Shown: positions 10,840 through 19,613, counted from the stretch's first letter. The stretch: 64,000 nucleotides of DNA from Pantoea sp. Lij88 (GCF_030062155.1 NZ_CP118269.1:496001-560000); one strand, 5' to 3'. Notes: generated by a model from the sequence alone, not told the origin. Program-made: numbers and translations.

Positions 10840-12291
10840 ATGAAATCATTGCAAGAGAGCGAACTGTTCCAGACCGGCTATTTAGCCGACGGCCAGTGGC
10901 ATCAGGCAGCCTCCACCTTTGACGTGACCAATCCGGCAACCGGTGAGCGGATTGCGCAGGTCGCAAAAGCCGGTAAAGCTGAAACGGAACAGGCTATCGC
11001 CGCCGCAGAACGTGCCTTTCCCGCCTGGCGGGCACAGACCGCGAAAGCACGTGCTGAAATTCTCACTCGCTGGTACCAGCTGATCATTGAAAACAAGCGC
11101 TGGCTGGGACAGCTGATGACGACCGAACAGGGCAAGCCCCTGAAAGAGGCGGAAGGGGAAGTTGAATACGCCGCCAGTTTCATTCAGTGGTTTGCCGAGC
11201 AGGCGAAACGGGCCAATGGTGAGATCATTCCACCCGCCAAACCGGGTTCCCGTATTCTGGCCACTCGTGAGCCGATTGGCGTGGTGGCTGCCATTACGCC
11301 GTGGAATTTCCCGATGGCGATGCTGACCCGTAAACTGGGCCCGGCTCTGGCGGCAGGCTGCACCGGCATTATCAAACCCGCTAATAACACGCCACTCTCC
11401 GCCTTTGCCCTGCTGGCGCTGGCGAAGCAGGCGGGCGTGCCGGATGGTGTACTGAACGCCGTGGCGGGTGACACGCATGCCATCAGCGATGCGATCATGG
11501 CCAGCAAAGCGGTGCGTAAAATCTCGTTCACCGGCTCTACGCAGGTAGGCAAGCTGCTGATGCGCAATGCCGCCGAAACCATGAAAAAAGTGTCGATGGA
11601 GTTAGGCGGAAATGCCCCATACATCGTGTTCGACGACGCTGACATTGATGCTGCGGTACAGGGCGCGATTGCCAACAAATTCCGTAATGCAGGACAGGTG
11701 TGCGTCAGCGTAAACCGCTTCTATATCCACAATGCCATCTATGACCGTTTCACTCAGCAACTGGCTGACGAAGTGAATAAGCTGAAGGTGGGCAACGGCA
11801 TGGACGAGGGCGTAATTGTCGGACCATTGATTGAAGCGTCGGCGGTGGAAAAGGTTGAGCAGCACGTAAAAGACGCGGTAGCAAAAGGCGGCAAATTACT
11901 GGCGGGTGGCGAGCGGCATGCGCTGGGCGGTAACTTCTGGCAGCCGACCGTGATTACCGAGGCGCACGAAGGTATGCAGCTGGCGCAGGAAGAGACGTTT
12001 GGTCCGGTGGCCGCCTGCTTCCGCTTTGACGATGAAGAGGATGTCATCCGCCGCGCCAACGATACCCCGTTTGGCCTCGCCGCATACTTTTACACCCAGA
12101 ATCTGCAACGGGTGTTCCGAGTGTCAGCTGCGCTGGAAAGCGGCATGATCGGGATTAACGAGTGTGCTGTTTCCACCGAGCTGGCACCGTTTGGTGGTGT
12201 GAAAGAGTCGGGGCTGGGCCGCGAAGGTTCGGTTCTCGGTATGGAAGAGTATCTGGAGGTCAAAACGCTGCACCTGGGCGGTTTGAGCTAG
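10840..12291 (+). CDS. gabD: NAD(P)-dependent succinate-semialdehyde dehydrogenase-like
   Basis: Aldehyde dehydrogenase superfamily member of 483 residues, almost the same length as E. coli GabD (482), which oxidises succinate semialdehyde to succinate in GABA breakdown. The catalytic Glu254 ([17 protein letters not shown]) and Cys288 ([13 protein letters not shown]) are at the same numbers as in GabD, and the cofactor-binding [10 protein letters not shown] is present. ATG 10840 is chosen because CAGGAG at 10827-10832 lies 7 nt upstream; a longer in-frame ATG at 10789 has no such site and adds unmatched residues. No gabT or gabP is adjacent, and E. coli has no gene here, so the true substrate may be another semialdehyde. 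Confidence 0.85.
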   Translation: MKSLQESELFQTGYLADGQWHQAASTFDVTNPATGERIAQVAKAGKAETEQAIAAAERAFPAWRAQTAKARAEILTRWYQLIIENKRWLGQLMTTEQGKPLKEAEGEVEYAASFIQWFAEQAKRANGEIIPPAKPGSRILATREPIGVVAAITPWNFPMAMLTRKLGPALAAGCTGIIKPANNTPLSAFALLALAKQAGVPDGVLNAVAGDTHAISDAIMASKAVRKISFTGSTQVGKLLMRNAAETMKKVSMELGGNAPYIVFDDADIDAAVQGAIANKFRNAGQVCVSVNRFYIHNAIYDRFTQQLADEVNKLKVGNGMDEGVIVGPLIEASAVEKVEQHVKDAVAKGGKLLAGGERHALGGNFWQPTVITEAHEGMQLAQEETFGPVAACFRFDDEEDVIRRANDTPFGLAAYFYTQNLQRVFRVSAALESGMIGINECAVSTELAPFGGVKESGLGREGSVLGMEEYLEVKTLHLGGLS

Positions 12292-12346
12292 CGGACACAG
12301 TCGGGCGGCGCAGGTCGCCCGCAGACGGAGCATGGGAGCCGTCAGC

Positions 12347-12616
12347 ATGAAAATCGAGCGTTTTGATTTTAATGAAATTGTCGACCAGGCCCATTTCTTC
12401 CGCCAGTTTGCCGAGCGATTTGCGCTGGAGGAGCGCCGCATCTGCGATCTGGATGGACTATGGGATGTGGTGACGGGCGATCTGTTACCGATGCCGCTGG
12501 AGATTGAGTTCGTCAATCTGGGCAGGGGACAGCGACGGCGCTATGGCGCGCTGATTCTGTTATTTGATGAAGCAGAAGAGGAGCTGGAAGGCCGGCTGCA
12601 CTTTAATGTCAGATAA
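12347..12616 (+). CDS. yhcO: Barstar-family protein YhcO
   Basis: Small acidic protein of 89 residues in the barstar (ribonuclease inhibitor-like) family, close to E. coli YhcO. The C-terminal stretch [21 protein letters not shown] is the most conserved part. There is no barnase-like partner nearby and its function is unknown. ATG 12347 is preferred over ATG 12332 because GGGAG at 12334-12338 gives proper spacing and the protein then begins like its homologues. A short hairpin (12302-12321) separates it from gabD. Confidence 0.85.
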   Translation: MKIERFDFNEIVDQAHFFRQFAERFALEERRICDLDGLWDVVTGDLLPMPLEIEFVNLGRGQRRRYGALILLFDEAEEELEGRLHFNVR

Positions 12617-12632
12617 ACGTCAGATGAAAAAA

Positions 12633-12651
12633 GGCCCCGGCGAGCGGGGCC
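12633..12651 (-). terminator. Terminator of the yhcN-family cluster
   Basis: Stem GGCCCCG/CGGGGCC with a GCGAG loop. Read on the minus strand it is followed by six T residues (12627-12632), a classic intrinsic terminator ending the minus-strand gene at 12681. It also lies 16 bp after yhcO and may work both ways. Confidence 0.8.
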
Positions 12652-12680
12652 AAAGGGTTCGTCATAAATCTGACGAGGAG

Positions 12681-12944
12681 TTACTTATAAAGCTGTGCGG
12701 TGATGTGATAGTTATCACCGGTGCGCGCTTCAATCACTTTATAGGCGCTTGCACCCTGTTCATCCGCTTTCTGTGAAAGCTCAGCGCGGTAATCCATAGG
12801 TGCGCCCGCGGTTCCACTGATACTTACGGTGCCCGCAGGCTGCAGGTTCTGCGTCTGGTCGCCGGTTACCAGCTGTGCAGCTGAGGCGCCGAACGCCATA
12901 ACGGAAAGCAGACTGACTGTAGCGATGGTTGTTTTGATATTCAT
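12681..12944 (-). CDS. DUF1471 (YhcN/BhsA-family) periplasmic protein, copy 1
   Basis: Protein of 87 residues with a signal peptide (cleavage near GASAAQ, about residue 22) and one DUF1471 domain. Its conserved ending is ELSQKADEQGASAYKVIEA...YHITAQLY. E. coli relatives (YhcN, BhsA, McbA, YahO) respond to acid, peroxide, metal or biofilm conditions. It starts with a good GAGGAA site. It is the last of three tandem paralogues on this strand and ends at a strong terminator. It resembles copy 3 more than copy 2. Which copy corresponds to yhcN cannot be settled here. Confidence 0.88.
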   Translation of the reverse strand: MNIKTTIATVSLLSVMAFGASAAQLVTGDQTQNLQPAGTVSISGTAGAPMDYRAELSQKADEQGASAYKVIEARTGDNYHITAQLYK

Positions 12945-13037
12945 GATTATTTCCTCAATACAATCAACAACCTGCGGTTACTCGTAAGGCGGGTCGTCGA
13001 TATGTGTCATGCGCCATTCAGGCGTCATTTCGGTTAA

Positions 13038-13304
13038 TTATTTATAAAGCTCAGCGGTAACATGCCAGGTGTTGTCCTGGTTGTTCTCGATGATGCGATA
13101 GTGGCTTGCGCCCTGTGCATCGGCTTTCTCTGACAGCACCTGACGAATATGCGTCTGGTCGCCGTTACGTCCACCAATGCTGATGGTCTGATTCATTGTC
13201 TGCAGATCCTGAGCCTGTTCATTGGATACCAGGCTGGCTGCACTGGCGCCTGCTGAGAACAGGGATGCCAGGCTCAGTGCGGCAATCGCTAATTTCATTT
13301 TCAT
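13038..13304 (-). CDS. DUF1471 (YhcN/BhsA-family) periplasmic protein, copy 2
   Basis: Protein of 88 residues with a signal peptide (MKMKLAIAALSLASLFSAGASA) and a DUF1471 domain. It is the most divergent of the three copies: it has IGGRNGDQTHIRQV where the others have a SGxxGxPMD segment. The start at 13304 is preferred to an upstream TTG at 13310 because AGGAG lies 8 nt before it. It sits 93 bp from copy 1 and 88 bp from copy 3. The gaps are long enough for separate promoters, but co-transcription is possible. Confidence 0.87.
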   Translation of the reverse strand: MKMKLAIAALSLASLFSAGASAASLVSNEQAQDLQTMNQTISIGGRNGDQTHIRQVLSEKADAQGASHYRIIENNQDNTWHVTAELYK

Positions 13305-13392
13305 GATCAACTCTCCTGAAGTTTTTGCTTCAGCTCTCCGGAGCGCAAAAGGCGCGTCAGACAGAGAGCCACTGGCATTATCGGGTTACGCC

Positions 13393-13656
13393 TTAGTTGT
13401 ACAGTGCGGCGGTAGCGTGATAATTGCCGTTGTTGTAGGCCTCAATCACGCGATAGGCTTTTGCGCCCTGCTGATCGGCTTTGTCGCTGAGTTGCTGCCT
13501 GATATCCATTGGTGAACCCGATACGCCGCTGACACTGATGGTGCCGACAGCCTGCAGATCCTGAGCCTGAGAAGCATTGATAGATTCTGCTGCCACAGCA
13601 CCAAATGACAGGGCAGAGAGAATGCTCAGGGCAGCGATGGTAGTTTTAACGTTCAT
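13393..13656 (-). CDS. DUF1471 (YhcN/BhsA-family) periplasmic protein, copy 3
   Basis: Protein of 87 residues with a signal peptide (MNVKTTIAALSILSALSFGAVA) and a DUF1471 domain. It is the first gene of the tandem set, with ribosome site GAGGAA 6 nt before ATG 13656. A longer in-frame start at 13710 would run over that site and is rejected. A near-consensus CRP-type palindrome lies about 40 bp upstream and a second one further up. This copy is therefore the best placed to be regulated, and it may lead the cluster. Confidence 0.87.
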   Translation of the reverse strand: MNVKTTIAALSILSALSFGAVAAESINASQAQDLQAVGTISVSGVSGSPMDIRQQLSDKADQQGAKAYRVIEAYNNGNYHATAALYN

Positions 13657-13695
13657 AGATATTTCCTCGTCGTCTATTTTTATCTTTCTAGTTAG

Positions 13696-13711
13696 TGTGA
13701 TTTGCATCACG
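13696..13711. promoter_or_regulatory. CRP/FNR-like site upstream of the yhcN cluster
   Basis: TGTGA-TTTGCA-TCACG matches the CRP consensus TGTGA-N6-TCACA at nine of ten positions. It is centred about 48 bp upstream of the copy 3 ATG. Binding is inferred from the match only. Confidence 0.55.
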
Positions 13712-13861
13712 AAAAGAAGTATAGAACTAATAACGACAGAAATTAATATCCCGCTAATAATGTTTTTTTGTGATTCTTTATCCTTATGGCTACTTTTAAT
13801 AACTTAACGTTATAAAAACCGGGTAAAAAATAGCCTTTGGTCTCTTTTTAATCACAAAAAC

Positions 13862-13877
13862 AGTGAGATAGATCACT
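13862..13877. promoter_or_regulatory. Second CRP/FNR-like palindrome
   Basis: AGTGA-GATAGA-TCACT is a perfect dyad with eight of ten consensus positions. It lies 166 bp upstream of the first site in the AT-rich region before the yhcN cluster. It could be an upstream activator site or chance. Confidence 0.35.
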
Positions 13878-14090
13878 TTAACGTTTAGTGCGAAAGTCGG
13901 GGGGATATCGGACTGGAGATTGATCTGGATCCGGGCAATGTTACCGGATCAGTGATGTAAAGCAGTGTAAAATAGCGCAAAAGGTGAAGCAGAGTAATCG
14001 ATCTGACCAATGGTCAGGCGCATTAAAGCGGCCTTTTACTCATCGCATCGTCGGGTAGATGGACGCAAAGCGTTAGGAAGCGAGAACAGG

Positions 14091-14123
14091 CTGACGGCCT
14101 GACACGAGTTAGCAGGCCGTCAG
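14091..14123 (-). terminator. argR: Hairpin downstream of argR
   Basis: A perfect 11-bp stem (CTGACGGCCTG/CAGGCCGTCAG) with an 11-nt loop starts 7 bp beyond the argR stop on the minus strand. There is no long T-tract after it, so its strength as an intrinsic terminator is uncertain. Confidence 0.55.
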
Positions 14124-14130
14124 TCAGCGA

Positions 14131-14601
14131 TCAGAGTTCCTGTTCAAACAGGTTGAGGATTGCGCTGTGCAGCTGCTTAACCGTAAAGTCGCGCGCACGG
14201 GTGATGAAGATCGTGTCATCGCCTGCAATGGTGCCAAGAATCCCTTCTGACTTACCCAGTGAATCCAGCAGGCGTGCAATCAGCTGAGCTGCGCCCGGAC
14301 TGGTATGAATCACGACCAGCGCATCGTTGTAGTCGATATCCAGTACCAGGTTTTTCAACGGGCTGGTGGTAGTCGGCACACCCAGCTCAGCAGGCAGGCA
14401 ATAGACCATCTCCATCTTGGCATTGCGGGTGCGCACTGCACCAAACTTAGTCAGCATCCGCGAGACTTTGGACTGATTGATATTTTCAAAGCCCTCATCC
14501 TGAAGCGCCTGAACAATTTCGCCCTGGGAACTGAATTTTTCTTCTTTTAATAAGGCTTTGAAGGCCTTGATCAGATCGTCTTGTTTCGATGGGTTTCGCA
14601 T
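14131..14601 (-). CDS. argR: Arginine repressor ArgR
   Basis: Arginine-responsive hexameric repressor of the arginine regulon, which also serves in Xer site-specific recombination at plasmid cer sites. It has 156 residues, the E. coli length. The N-terminal winged helix has the recognition segment [31 protein letters not shown]. The C-terminal arginine-binding and oligomerisation domain has [10 protein letters not shown]. It is divergent from mdh, as in E. coli. Overlapping ARG boxes 57-84 bp upstream indicate autoregulation. Confidence 0.98.
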   Translation of the reverse strand: MRNPSKQDDLIKAFKALLKEEKFSSQGEIVQALQDEGFENINQSKVSRMLTKFGAVRTRNAKMEMVYCLPAELGVPTTTSPLKNLVLDIDYNDALVVIHTSPGAAQLIARLLDSLGKSEGILGTIAGDDTIFITRARDFTVKQLHSAILNLFEQEL

Positions 14602-14657
14602 AGGTTACCAATAAATAGAGAGAATAACCGCGCAGCCGCCTGCGGCAGAGTGGTGAT

Positions 14658-14685
14658 TATGCATTTAAATGCATTTTTATGCAAT
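14658..14685. promoter_or_regulatory. argR: ArgR operator: overlapping ARG boxes
   Basis: TATGCATTTAAATGCATT (14658-14675) is a fully palindromic 18-bp ARG box. A second box (14668-14685, AATGCATTTTTATGCAAT) shares its central TGCAT half. The result is three TGCA half-sites exactly 10 bp apart. It lies upstream of argR, where E. coli has its autoregulatory operator. Confidence 0.8.
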
Positions 14686-15041
14686 CGGTCGATTGATGAG
14701 CAGGGTTCGGGCGGCTAGCGGGCGGCGATAATAGCAAATAAATCCGCTCAGACCAAAACCCCCGTCACAGCCCCGGAAGGCGAAGGTTGCAAAGTTGTTA
14801 TATTATTGGTGGTGTAGTAACAGAAGTAGTTACAGAAAACGCTCGTAGCCGTTCTCTGTCTGACGACGGCAAAGTTGTCGGTCATTCAGGCGCAATGATA
14901 AGTAACTTTTGAATCCGGCGATTAAGTGTGAAAACACGTAGAATTAACAGCGGATATTTATCATCGCCTGAGCAGTTGATTAAGGTCTGACACAGATAGA
15001 ATTTCGGCCCATCTCTGCCCCACCTTAATAAGGAGTTAAGA
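14686..15041. other. Non-coding argR-mdh divergent control region
   Basis: These 356 bp hold no supportable gene. They contain the promoter region of mdh, with AT-rich patches at 14795-14830 and 14890-14970, and AAGGAG ahead of the mdh ATG. The words GCAAAGTTGT (14789-14798) and GGCAAAGTTGTCGG (14868-14881) are similar, but I cannot assign them to a regulator. Confidence 0.5.
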
Positions 15042-15980
15042 ATGAAAGTTGCCGTTCTCGGTGCCGCTGGCGGCATAGGCCAGGCGCTCGCACTTCTGCT
15101 CAAAACCCAGCTTCCCGCAGGTTCAGAACTCTCACTGTATGACATCGCGCCGGTTACGCCTGGCGTTGCCGTTGATCTCAGCCATATCCCGACTGCCGTT
15201 GCTATTGAGGGCTTCAGTGGGGAAGACGCGACACCCGCCTTGCAGGGTGCCGATGTGGTACTGATTTCCGCAGGTGTGGCACGTAAGCCCGGTATGGATC
15301 GCGCTGACCTGTTTAACGTTAACGCCGGCATCGTCCGGAACCTGATCGAGCAGGTTGCCACCACGGCGCCTAAAGCGTTGATTGGCGTCATTACTAACCC
15401 GGTCAATACCACCGTTGCTATCGCGGCAGAAGTGCTGAAAAAACACGGCGTTTACGACAAAAACCGTCTGTTCGGCGTGACCACGCTGGATATCATCCGC
15501 GCCAATACCTTTGTGGCCGCGCTGAAAGGCAAGCAGCCTGATCAGGTGGAAGTTCCGGTGATTGGCGGTCACTCTGGCGTGACCATTCTGCCGCTGCTGT
15601 CGCAGGTTAATGGCGTCAGCTTCAGCGAGCAGGAAGTTGCGGATCTGACCAAGCGCATTCAGAACGCCGGCACCGAAGTGGTGGAAGCCAAAGCGGGTGG
15701 CGGATCGGCCACGCTGTCGATGGGCCAGGCGGCGGCACGTTTCGGTCTGTCTCTGGTTCGTGCGCTGAAAGGCGAGGCGAATGTGGTGGAGTGTGCTTAC
15801 GTGGAAGGCGATGGCGAACATGCCCGCTTCTTCTCTCAGCCGCTACTGCTGGGTAAAAACGGGATTGCTGAACGCAAACCGATTGGCACCCTCAGCGCTT
15901 TCGAACAGCAGGCGCTGTCAGGCATGCTGGATACGCTGAAAAAAGATATCGCCCAGGGTGAAGAGTTCGTTAAGCAATAA
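15042..15980 (+). CDS. mdh: Malate dehydrogenase
   Basis: NAD-dependent malate dehydrogenase of the TCA cycle, reversibly converting malate to oxaloacetate. It has 312 residues, as in E. coli. The Rossmann motif is [14 protein letters not shown] (residues 7-20). Substrate arginines lie in [13 protein letters not shown], and the catalytic histidine in [13 protein letters not shown] (about residue 177). AAGGAG lies 6-7 nt before the ATG. It is divergent from argR and ends in a strong terminator. Confidence 0.98.
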   Translation: MKVAVLGAAGGIGQALALLLKTQLPAGSELSLYDIAPVTPGVAVDLSHIPTAVAIEGFSGEDATPALQGADVVLISAGVARKPGMDRADLFNVNAGIVRNLIEQVATTAPKALIGVITNPVNTTVAIAAEVLKKHGVYDKNRLFGVTTLDIIRANTFVAALKGKQPDQVEVPVIGGHSGVTILPLLSQVNGVSFSEQEVADLTKRIQNAGTEVVEAKAGGGSATLSMGQAAARFGLSLVRALKGEANVVECAYVEGDGEHARFFSQPLLLGKNGIAERKPIGTLSAFEQQALSGMLDTLKKDIAQGEEFVKQ

Positions 15981-16001
15981 CTGACGGCTCAGACTTGCAA
16001 T

Positions 16002-16028
16002 AACGCCCGGCCTTGCCGGGCGTTTTGC
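16002..16028 (+). terminator. mdh: Intrinsic terminator of mdh
   Basis: A 10-bp stem AACGCCCGGC/GCCGGGCGTT with a CTT loop is followed by TTG. It starts 22 bp after the mdh stop. Its sequence is nearly repeated at 16240-16266. Confidence 0.88.
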
Positions 16029-16075
16029 TTGTTGGCAAATCCTGGCCCGCCTTAATTTAAGATTGAGCCCGCGAA

Positions 16076-16177
16076 GGAAACACGGTCAGATCGGAAAGAC
16101 GCAAAAGCTGTCATCCATGACGTGCTCGGCCCGCGCCATTCCTGGCACGGGACGCTTTCCTCTTCTGACCGTGTTCC
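16076..16177. repeat. Imperfect 100-bp palindrome at synteny junction
   Basis: Outer arms GGAAACACGGTCAGA (16076-16090) and TCTGACCGTGTTCC (16164-16177) pair except for one bulged A. Inside, GGAAAG (16093-16098) pairs with CTTTCC (16155-16160) and CGTGC (16121-16125) with GCACG (16145-16149). It does not match the ERIC sequence seen at 32610. It may be a palindromic repeat unit or a transcribed hairpin; no gene is present. Confidence 0.6.
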
Positions 16178-16239
16178 CTGCACTTCAGGTTTATGTACCG
16201 CTGTAAGATTAAAACTGAGCAGAGTGTGTCAGCAGAATG

Positions 16240-16266
16240 AAAACGCCCGGCAAAGCCGGGCGTTTT
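16240..16266 (-). terminator. mscM: Intrinsic terminator of mscM
   Basis: A perfect 12-bp stem AAAACGCCCGGC/GCCGGGCGTTTT with an AAA loop starts 3 bp beyond the mscM stop. T-tracts at both ends allow bidirectional function. Confidence 0.88.
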
Positions 16267-16269
16267 GCA

Positions 16270-19200
16270 TTACAGGCCGCCAGATTTGTAGGCGCGGGCA
16301 GCGGGCGTACCATTGCTGGCAGGCAGCTTCTTGCCCAGGGTCTCCATACGCATCTGGAACGGCGGGAACGGCATCTCAATACCGTGCTGATCAAATCCGC
16401 TCAGAATCAACTGATGCAGCTCGTGACGCAGCGGCATACGGTGTCCCATCTCAGCGGCATGCACACGGAGTTCAAACAACTGAATCCCCTGCTGCAGATC
16501 GACCAGGAAGGCTTCCGGTTGCGGCGTGTCCAGAACATAGCTGCAGCGTTCCGCCGCCTGAATCAGAATGGTGGTTACCTGTTCACTGCTGACTTTCGCC
16601 GGCGCCGGAATGGTGAGCACCACGCGCGTCACGGAATCGGACAGCGACCAGTTTATAAACTGCTCGGTGATAAAGGCCTTGTTCGGCACGATGATCTCTT
16701 TGCGGTCCCAGTCGGTAATGGTGGTCGCGCGGGTATTGATCCGCGTGATGCTGCCGGTGAGGTCGCGGATCGTCACGGTATCGCCGATACGAATCGGCTT
16801 TTCGAACAGGATAATCAGACCGGAGATAAAGTTGGCAAAAATCTCCTGCAAACCAAACCCCAGTCCCACACCCAGAGCGGCAACCAGCCACTGCAGCTTC
16901 GACCACTCAATCCCGATCATTGAGAAACCAATCAGCCCGCCAATCAGCAGCAGCAGATATTTAGTCAGGGTTGTGATGGCGTAACCGGTGCCGGGCGTCA
17001 GATTAAGATGCTGAAGCAGTGCCAGCTCAAGCAGCGCAGGCATATTGCGCACCAGCTGGGTCGTAATGATAAACACCAGAATGGCAATCAGCACCGACCC
17101 CAGGGTGATGGGCTGAATCGACTCCACGCCCTGCACGGACGTACTGACATCCCACAGCTGAATATTCTCCAGGAAGCCAAAGGCCGAATGGATCTCTGAC
17201 CACAGCACAATCACCGAGACCAGCGCGATCAGCATCAGGATAGAGCGAACCAGCCGCAGCGACTGCGCACTGATCGCATCCAGGTCAATCACAGGCTCTT
17301 CAATTTCAATCGCGTCCGTGTTCAGAGAGCCTTGCTCTTTCTCTTCTTCACTGCGCGCACGGTTAGCCAGCATGTCGGCACGGCGCTGACGGGCGCGATC
17401 AAAGCCGAGACGGCGACGCTGAATCAGCATCCAGCGCCGGATAATGTGATAGATAACCAGCAGCAGGAACCAGATGGCGACAGAAGTCTCCAGACGCGCC
17501 AGCAGTGCCTGCGCGGTCGCCAGATAACCTACGGCGGAGGCGAGGGCAGCCATCAGCGGCATGGCGATCATCAGATTCCACAACATCCGGTTTACCATAT
17601 TCTCGCCATTTCCCTCTTTATCGAGATAGAGCGGAATGCCGGAACGTTTCAGGCTCACGGTCACGATGCTGATTGCCCCGCAGATCAGGATGAAACAGAG
17701 ACGGCCCAGCGATGAGGAGAACTGCCGGTCTTCCAGATTGCCAAACGCGATCAGCAGCATAATCAGCGGCACAATTAATCCGATGCTCAGCGAGTAGTAG
17801 CGCATGGCGCGTGCCACCCGGTTCTGCGGCCAGCGGAAATGCACAATGAACAGGCCGTTAGGACGGGCAAAGGCGGCGCTGATCATAAATGCCCACAGCA
17901 GCGGTAGCGTGGCGGTAATGCCATCGCCAATCGCTACGGCGATAGGGTAGGGCCAGGCGTTCTGCAGACCATAACCCAGCGCACCCCATAGCACAGGCAG
18001 CGGCAGCGCCACCAGGATTGACCAGAACAGGGTACGGATGGTCAGGCGGAAACGATCCTGGGTGACCTTGCCGACTTTGCTGGCGGAGCGTTCGAGGAAA
18101 GCATTGAAGTGGCGGCGCGAGCTGATGCTGAAGCCGACCAGCAGCAACGCACCAATGATCGGCAGCACCGAGTTGCGGCTGGTAAACATCATCGCCATCG
18201 CTTTGCCGAGTTGCCCCAGCGTATCCAGCGACAGCAGACGGGAAAGATCTTTGGCCAGATCCAGCGGATAACTTAAACCAATTGGATTGACGTCGGCGGT
18301 CCAGAACAGATAGCGGTGTGTCGCCTCTTTCACTTCCGTCAGCGCATCCTGCAGCTGAGTGTTGCCGACCTTGAGTTTGGTGATTTCCAGAATCAGTGTG
18401 TCACAGCCGGAGATCAAAGAATTGAGCAACTCCCGCTGAGTGCGTAGCTGCGCATCAAGGATACGCTTCTGATCGGCGGTTAAGGGCTGACCATCGGTTT
18501 GCCGACCCTTGCGCAGCGCATCCTGGCGCTCCAGCAGATCCTCATAATAGAGACGCTGCACGCGAAGCTGTGCCATCTCATTATCAATCTGCTGCGACTT
18601 CGGCATCTCCGGCAGACGCGCGACCTGCGCCCGTAGCGCTTCGCCCAGCAGATTAGAGGCACCCAGCCACTGCGACTGCTCACGCAGGGTAGAGAGCGCC
18701 TGACGGACCTGAATAATCTGGTTGGTGGCCAGTCGCTGCTGCGACGCCACCAGATCCATGCGCTGCGCCTGCTGATTCAGGGCAACCGAGAGTTCGCGGT
18801 TAACCCGGAACTGATCGCTGATCTCAGGCGGCAGATCGCCACTGTTTTCTGCCAGTTGCTCGGTGCGGGCCAGTGCAACTTCCGCTTCACGTTGCCGCTG
18901 ATCGTTGAGCTGGTTGCGCAGCGCCTGCAGATAGTTATCGAGCTGAGTCGCTTTACGCTGGTGGGCTTCAGCGCGCATCCGTGCCAGTTCCTGGCGGTTG
19001 TTGGCCGAAAGCTGTGCCAGCTCAAGCTCATCGACGAGTGCTTTATTCGCGGCGCTTTCCGCCTGACGCGCCGCCAGTTGCAGCTGGCCCTGCGGCGAAC
19101 TGCTGCTGACGCCCTGCAACCGACGTTCACTCTCCGTCATCGCCCGGCGTGCTTCGGTCTGCTGCTGCGGCAACTGTGACAGAGAATCACTGATTTCCCG

Positions 19201-19608
19201 CGCCCGATCCTGCTCCTGCCGCGCCTGACGACCTTCTTCCAGCAACTGGCTGCTGACCTGGAGAATCTCCTGATCCAGCTCGGCGCTGCTCATGTTGTTG
19301 CGCACGGTTTTCCCGCTGTCACTCAGCGCGGCAATCTGCTGACGCAGTTCACGCGCCAGACGCGGGAAGTCATCGATGACCTGCTGATATTGCGCCGCGC
19401 GCTCCAGCGATTCATCGCGTTCAGAAAGGAAGTTTAAGGCGGCTTCAATCGTCTGGATCTGCTCCGCCTGCGACGGGGAGCTTTTGGCCGATTTTATCTC
19501 TTCCAGCTGCTGTTTAAGCTGGCTGGCGTCAGGAAGGCTGGCCGCAAAGGCCGGGCTGCTGAGCCACAGGCTCAGCAGCAGGAGGAGAATCGAACGCACA
19601 GAGGACAC
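16270..19608 (-). CDS. mscM: Miniconductance mechanosensitive channel MscM
   Basis: Large inner-membrane channel of the MscS superfamily (E. coli YjeP/MscM), which opens under membrane tension to release osmolytes. It has 1112 residues. The signal peptide ends near SPAFA (about residue 23). A long periplasmic coiled-coil region (about 25-470, rich in Gln, Arg and Glu) comes next, then several membrane helices (about 480-900). The conserved MscS core contains LQWLVAALGVGLGFGLQEIFANF and the beta domain VTIRDLTGSITRINTRATTITDWDRKEIIVPN. It starts 5 bp after psd and the two form an operon. Confidence 0.95.
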   Translation of the reverse strand: MSSVRSILLLLLSLWLSSPAFAASLPDASQLKQQLEEIKSAKSSPSQAEQIQTIEAALNFLSERDESLERAAQYQQVIDDFPRLARELRQQIAALSDSGKTVRNNMSSAELDQEILQVSSQLLEEGRQARQEQDRAREISDSLSQLPQQQTEARRAMTESERRLQGVSSSSPQGQLQLAARQAESAANKALVDELELAQLSANNRQELARMRAEAHQRKATQLDNYLQALRNQLNDQRQREAEVALARTEQLAENSGDLPPEISDQFRVNRELSVALNQQAQRMDLVASQQRLATNQIIQVRQALSTLREQSQWLGASNLLGEALRAQVARLPEMPKSQQIDNEMAQLRVQRLYYEDLLERQDALRKGRQTDGQPLTADQKRILDAQLRTQRELLNSLISGCDTLILEITKLKVGNTQLQDALTEVKEATHRYLFWTADVNPIGLSYPLDLAKDLSRLLSLDTLGQLGKAMAMMFTSRNSVLPIIGALLLVGFSISSRRHFNAFLERSASKVGKVTQDRFRLTIRTLFWSILVALPLPVLWGALGYGLQNAWPYPIAVAIGDGITATLPLLWAFMISAAFARPNGLFIVHFRWPQNRVARAMRYYSLSIGLIVPLIMLLIAFGNLEDRQFSSSLGRLCFILICGAISIVTVSLKRSGIPLYLDKEGNGENMVNRMLWNLMIAMPLMAALASAVGYLATAQALLARLETSVAIWFLLLVIYHIIRRWMLIQRRRLGFDRARQRRADMLANRARSEEEKEQGSLNTDAIEIEEPVIDLDAISAQSLRLVRSILMLIALVSVIVLWSEIHSAFGFLENIQLWDVSTSVQGVESIQPITLGSVLIAILVFIITTQLVRNMPALLELALLQHLNLTPGTGYAITTLTKYLLLLIGGLIGFSMIGIEWSKLQWLVAALGVGLGFGLQEIFANFISGLIILFEKPIRIGDTVTIRDLTGSITRINTRATTITDWDRKEIIVPNKAFITEQFINWSLSDSVTRVVLTIPAPAKVSSEQVTTILIQAAERCSYVLDTPQPEAFLVDLQQGIQLFELRVHAAEMGHRMPLRHELHQLILSGFDQHGIEMPFPPFQMRMETLGKKLPASNGTPAARAYKSGGL

Positions 19609-19613
19609 TCAAT

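Larger units (their letters stand above)
13712..14130. other. AT-rich non-coding region between argR and the yhcN cluster
   Basis: No convincing gene is seen in these 419 bp. The part nearest the yhcN cluster is very AT-rich (13730-13860), consistent with promoter DNA. The part nearest argR carries the hairpin at 14091-14123. Short reading frames here lack ribosome sites and family resemblance. Confidence 0.6.

Noticed and set aside
12681..13656. Tandem yhcN copies as an assembly duplication
   Set aside because: The three copies differ clearly in protein and intergenic sequence.
16122..16592. A 156-codon plus-strand frame at the mdh-mscM junction
   Set aside because: Crosses the palindrome, a terminator and the antisense of mscM.
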